NCBI RefSeq assembly: GCF_000328475.2
Contig: NC_026493.1
Span: 310,001-374,000 of the forward strand
Source of the DNA: Mycosarcoma maydis
Lineage: Eukaryota > Basidiomycota > Ustilaginomycetes > Ustilaginales
DNA: 64,000 nt
Direction: 5' to 3'
A program made the position numbers and the translations under genes. The notes under the pieces were generated by a model, which saw only the letters and a program-made list of their open reading frames with translations, was not told the origin of the DNA and did no database searches. The first letter of the stretch is position 1; each line of letters opens with the position of its first letter. Shown piece after piece: positions 61,556 to 64,000 of the stretch.

Positions 61556-64000
61556 ATGTCGGACTCGAGCTCTTCGTCCTCGTGGCTATCGACGCTCTCC
61601 TCGAGCAACGGCAGGAGCGCGCTGCTTCTCGGCTCGATTGCTGTCGGCTCTTCGATCGCAACAGCCGCTGCCATCTTGGGCACGCAACGCATCACACGGC
61701 GTAAGAAGCGTCAGGATCTGTTGGACACTGTGACAAAGTCGGCCAATGCGCAGGGAACGGATCGCTTGCAACGTTTCGATCTCAACCGCGATGAAGCCTC
61801 ATCCTCCGCCGACGGAGGCACACCGCGCTACCTCTCGGGTCTTCAGAGCAACACGCTTCGGCCAGCATCGCACTTGCGCAATTCAACCAGCTTCTACTCG
61901 TCCAGCAACATGCCGCAATCCCCCGCTACGCCGTCGCGTGCCGATGCGATGGGTCTGCACGATCCGCGCAAGCGTGTACCGTCGGTTGAGCAGTGGGACG
62001 AGAGCCTAATCCGCGAGCAGCTCTCTCGCAATTACAGCTTCCTGGGTGAAGAGGGCATGACCGCGATCCGTAACTCGTTTGTCATTGTCGTTGGCGCCGG
62101 AGGTGTTGGATCTTGGGCTGCGCTCATGCTCCTCCGCTCGGGTGTCTCCAAGCTTCGACTCATTGACTTCGACCAGGTCTCACTCTCTTCGCTCAACCGT
62201 CATGCCTGTGCTACACTCGAAGACGTCGGTCGACCCAAGGTGGTGTGCTGTGCGGAAAAGTTTGCACAGATCGCTCCTTGGGCAAAACTCGAGGCGTGGG
62301 TAGAGCTATTTCGTGGTGATGAAGCGGAACGTCTGCTCGGAGGCAACCCAACTTATGTGGTGGATGCAATCGACAACATCGATACCAAGGTCGACTTGCT
62401 GCGCTTCTGCGCCGAACGCAAGATCAAGGTCATCAGTTCGATGGGTGCTGGTGCCAAGAGCGATCCGAGCCGTATCCAGATCTCCGACATTAGCGTCACA
62501 TCCGAGGACCCGCTCGCACGCAGTGTGCGTCGTCGCTTGCGAGCGCTAGGTCTGCCACCGATCCCACCAAAGGAGATCGAGGACAAGGCAAAACGGGAGG
62601 CGGAAAAGCTGGAAAAGGCGCAAGCACAACCACCACGTCACTCAAACCATGCCGGTAAGACGAAAATCGGAGGCAAGCAGAACAAGTTGGATGCACCTTT
62701 GACCGGCGTCGATCTCGACCGCACTCCGATGAAAGCGGGCACAAGCGACGAGCTCGGTCGAAGAGCAGCCAACGGCAACACTAGCAGCGGCTCTTGTTCG
62801 CCAGCGAATGACAGATTCAGCGGGTCCTTGCAGCCTCGTCAGCCACGCAAGCTGGCGTATTCGGCTTCGCCGCTTGCCTCCCGAAGCGCAAGTTCGACCG
62901 ATTTGACCTGCTTGAACACATCCAACGATAGCACCATGTCGAATGCAGCATCCATGTCTAGCTCAAGGTGCGTGTCTGCAGCTGAGCCTCAAGCACCACG
63001 ACACAGTCGACGAGCGAGTAGTGTTTCCTCGTTTGGTTCGGGAGCGTATGCGACGCCCATGACGACTCCTTCCGACGAGATGGCAGCACTACTACCGGAT
63101 GAGGACGATCACGAGACGAGCTTTCGACCACTCGATGAGCGAGATGGCGCTGAGCACGACGATACGGCGCACGCCAACTTGGACTCGCTCGCATCGTCAC
63201 GGACACTTGTCGATCGACGTACATCTCAAAGCAGCGCATCGGCTTCCGACGCCACAGCTGTCGATCTAGCGGCTCACACTGCACCACGCACCAAGATCAC
63301 CGACTCGTTGCGCACTCGCGTCTCGGAAGTAGAGCATCTCTCACGCTCTCCATCCGCGTCATCCCCTGCACTCTCACGTTCAAGCTCGTTCAAGCGATCG
63401 CTACCATCTACACCTCGCATCGGCAAAACCGAGACGGACGAAGACGAGTTTAGCGAACCGACATTCTTCATCCCGTGCGTCTACTCTACCGAAAAATCCG
63501 ATACACGTCTTCTTCCTTTGGACCAAGACGAATTTGAAAAGGGCAATGTGGACGAGTTGGCGGCGTTGGAGGATTTTCGAGTTCGGATCTTGCCCGTTCT
63601 GGGGCCGTTGCCTGCGATGTTCGGGTTAGCGGTGGCTACGTTCATCATCTGCGAGATTGGAGGACAGAAGATGGAGCCGTTAGCGTTCAAGGGACGACGA
63701 AAGCTGTATGAGAAGCTCTTCCACGATTTGAGTGTCAGCGAAGCGCGTCATCCGTTGGCTGGATCCCAAGTGGACTCTCAAGATGCACAAAACACAGGCC
63801 CTAGACACCACATCCCATTCAGCATCAACGACATTGCGTACCTGTTCGAAGAGGTCTTCAGAGGCAGGAGTATCGTCCCACCGTTCGAGAGCTTGTCCGG
63901 CGCTCAGCTGCACAGGTGGGACTCGACTCTCCCGCTGAGTTTTCAAAACGTAGCCCTCTTCTCCAGATCCCAGGCTAAAGTACACGAGTCCGAGGTTTTG
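61556..64000 (+). CDS. E1-fold (ThiF) tRNA threonylcarbamoyladenosine dehydratase, Tcd1/Tcd2-like (3' end missing)
   Basis: The frame is open from the ATG at 61556 to the right edge (815 codons, no stop). A Ser-rich N-terminus precedes a hydrophobic segment near residues 26-45 (LLLGSIAVGSSIATAAAIL) and a basic stretch, as in the mitochondrial outer-membrane Tcd proteins. The ThiF nucleotide-binding domain starts near residue 179 with GAGGVGSWAALML and continues LIDFDQVSLSSLNRH and YVVDAIDNIDTKVDLL. The second conserved part, PCVYSTEKSDTRLLPL and VRILPVLGPLPAMFGL, comes only near residue 639. About 290 Ser-rich, probably disordered residues are inserted between the two halves. Tcd enzymes dehydrate t6A at position 37 of ANN-decoding tRNAs to its cyclic form. 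Identification is firm. The Tcd1 versus Tcd2 choice is not possible here. Confidence 0.9.
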   Translation, partial: MSDSSSSSSWLSTLSSSNGRSALLLGSIAVGSSIATAAAILGTQRITRRKKRQDLLDTVTKSANAQGTDRLQRFDLNRDEASSSADGGTPRYLSGLQSNTLRPASHLRNSTSFYSSSNMPQSPATPSRADAMGLHDPRKRVPSVEQWDESLIREQLSRNYSFLGEEGMTAIRNSFVIVVGAGGVGSWAALMLLRSGVSKLRLIDFDQVSLSSLNRHACATLEDVGRPKVVCCAEKFAQIAPWAKLEAWVELFRGDEAERLLGGNPTYVVDAIDNIDTKVDLLRFCAERKIKVISSMGAGAKSDPSRIQISDISVTSEDPLARSVRRRLRALGLPPIPPKEIEDKAKREAEKLEKAQAQPPRHSNHAGKTKIGGKQNKLDAPLTGVDLDRTPMKAGTSDELGRRAANGNTSSGSCSPANDRFSGSLQPRQPRKLAYSASPLASRSASSTDLTCLNTSNDSTMSNAASMSSSRCVSAAEPQAPRHSRRASSVSSFGSGAYATPMTTPSDEMAALLPDEDDHETSFRPLDERDGAEHDDTAHANLDSLASSRTLVDRRTSQSSASASDATAVDLAAHTAPRTKITDSLRTRVSEVEHLSRSPSASSPALSRSSSFKRSLPSTPRIGKTETDEDEFSEPTFFIPCVYSTEKSDTRLLPLDQDEFEKGNVDELAALEDFRVRILPVLGPLPAMFGLAVATFIICEIGGQKMEPLAFKGRRKLYEKLFHDLSVSEARHPLAGSQVDSQDAQNTGPRHHIPFSINDIAYLFEEVFRGRSIVPPFESLSGAQLHRWDSTLPLSFQNVALFSRSQAKVHESEVL

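Overview
This window is nuclear DNA of a smut fungus (Ustilaginomycotina), most likely Ustilago maydis. The main evidence is the 290-residue secreted protein at 36951-37823, which I recognise from memory as the maize effector chorismate mutase Cmu1, lying tail to tail with a fungal phytochrome (Phy1) at 38243-42961. Other supporting traits are short spliceosomal introns or none at all, GC-rich and often Ser/Ala/Gln-rich proteins, three intron-containing tRNA genes, and intergenic DNA full of AATCGTGAAT-like words. Two 100-N scaffold gaps (20115-20214 and 22595-22694) cut coding sequence.

Layout. 0-18 kb: a truncated Psr1-like NIF phosphatase, an SREBP-type membrane transcription factor, tRNA-Phe, the ribosome-assembly GTPase Bms1, an Ert1/AcuK-like Zn2Cys6 regulator with a PAS-like region, an unrecognised spliced gene, and an Opi3-type phospholipid N-methyltransferase. 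18-26 kb: protein kinase C (Pkc1) facing an F-BAR/RhoGAP-like protein. 26-36 kb: Rio1 kinase, a Hos3-type histone deacetylase, a second identical tRNA-Phe on the other strand, an unrecognised probably mitochondrial protein and a PQ-loop membrane protein. 36-43 kb: cmu1 and phy1. 43-64 kb: a long gene-poor stretch, a secreted or surface protein of unknown family, Rho1, another gene-poor stretch, a membrane-anchored aspartic protease, an Asi-like membrane RING ligase, tRNA-Thr, and a Tcd1/Tcd2-like E1-fold protein that runs off the window.

How the genes relate. Rho1, Pkc1 and the RhoGAP-like protein belong to Rho GTPase and cell-wall-integrity signalling and sit within about 31 kb. Bms1 and Rio1 both act in 40S ribosome assembly. 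The SREBP factor and the Opi3-type enzyme both concern membrane lipids. Cmu1 is the clear plant-interaction gene and is surrounded by conserved genes, not by other effectors. From pkc1 onward, protein genes alternate strands without exception, giving compact convergent 3' ends and long divergent promoter regions.

The least explained structure is in the spacers. Many short tandem arrays of different sequence share a 7-bp period, and a near-palindromic word, TCGTGAWTCACGA, recurs between divergent genes. I saw no transposon, rRNA or CRISPR array.
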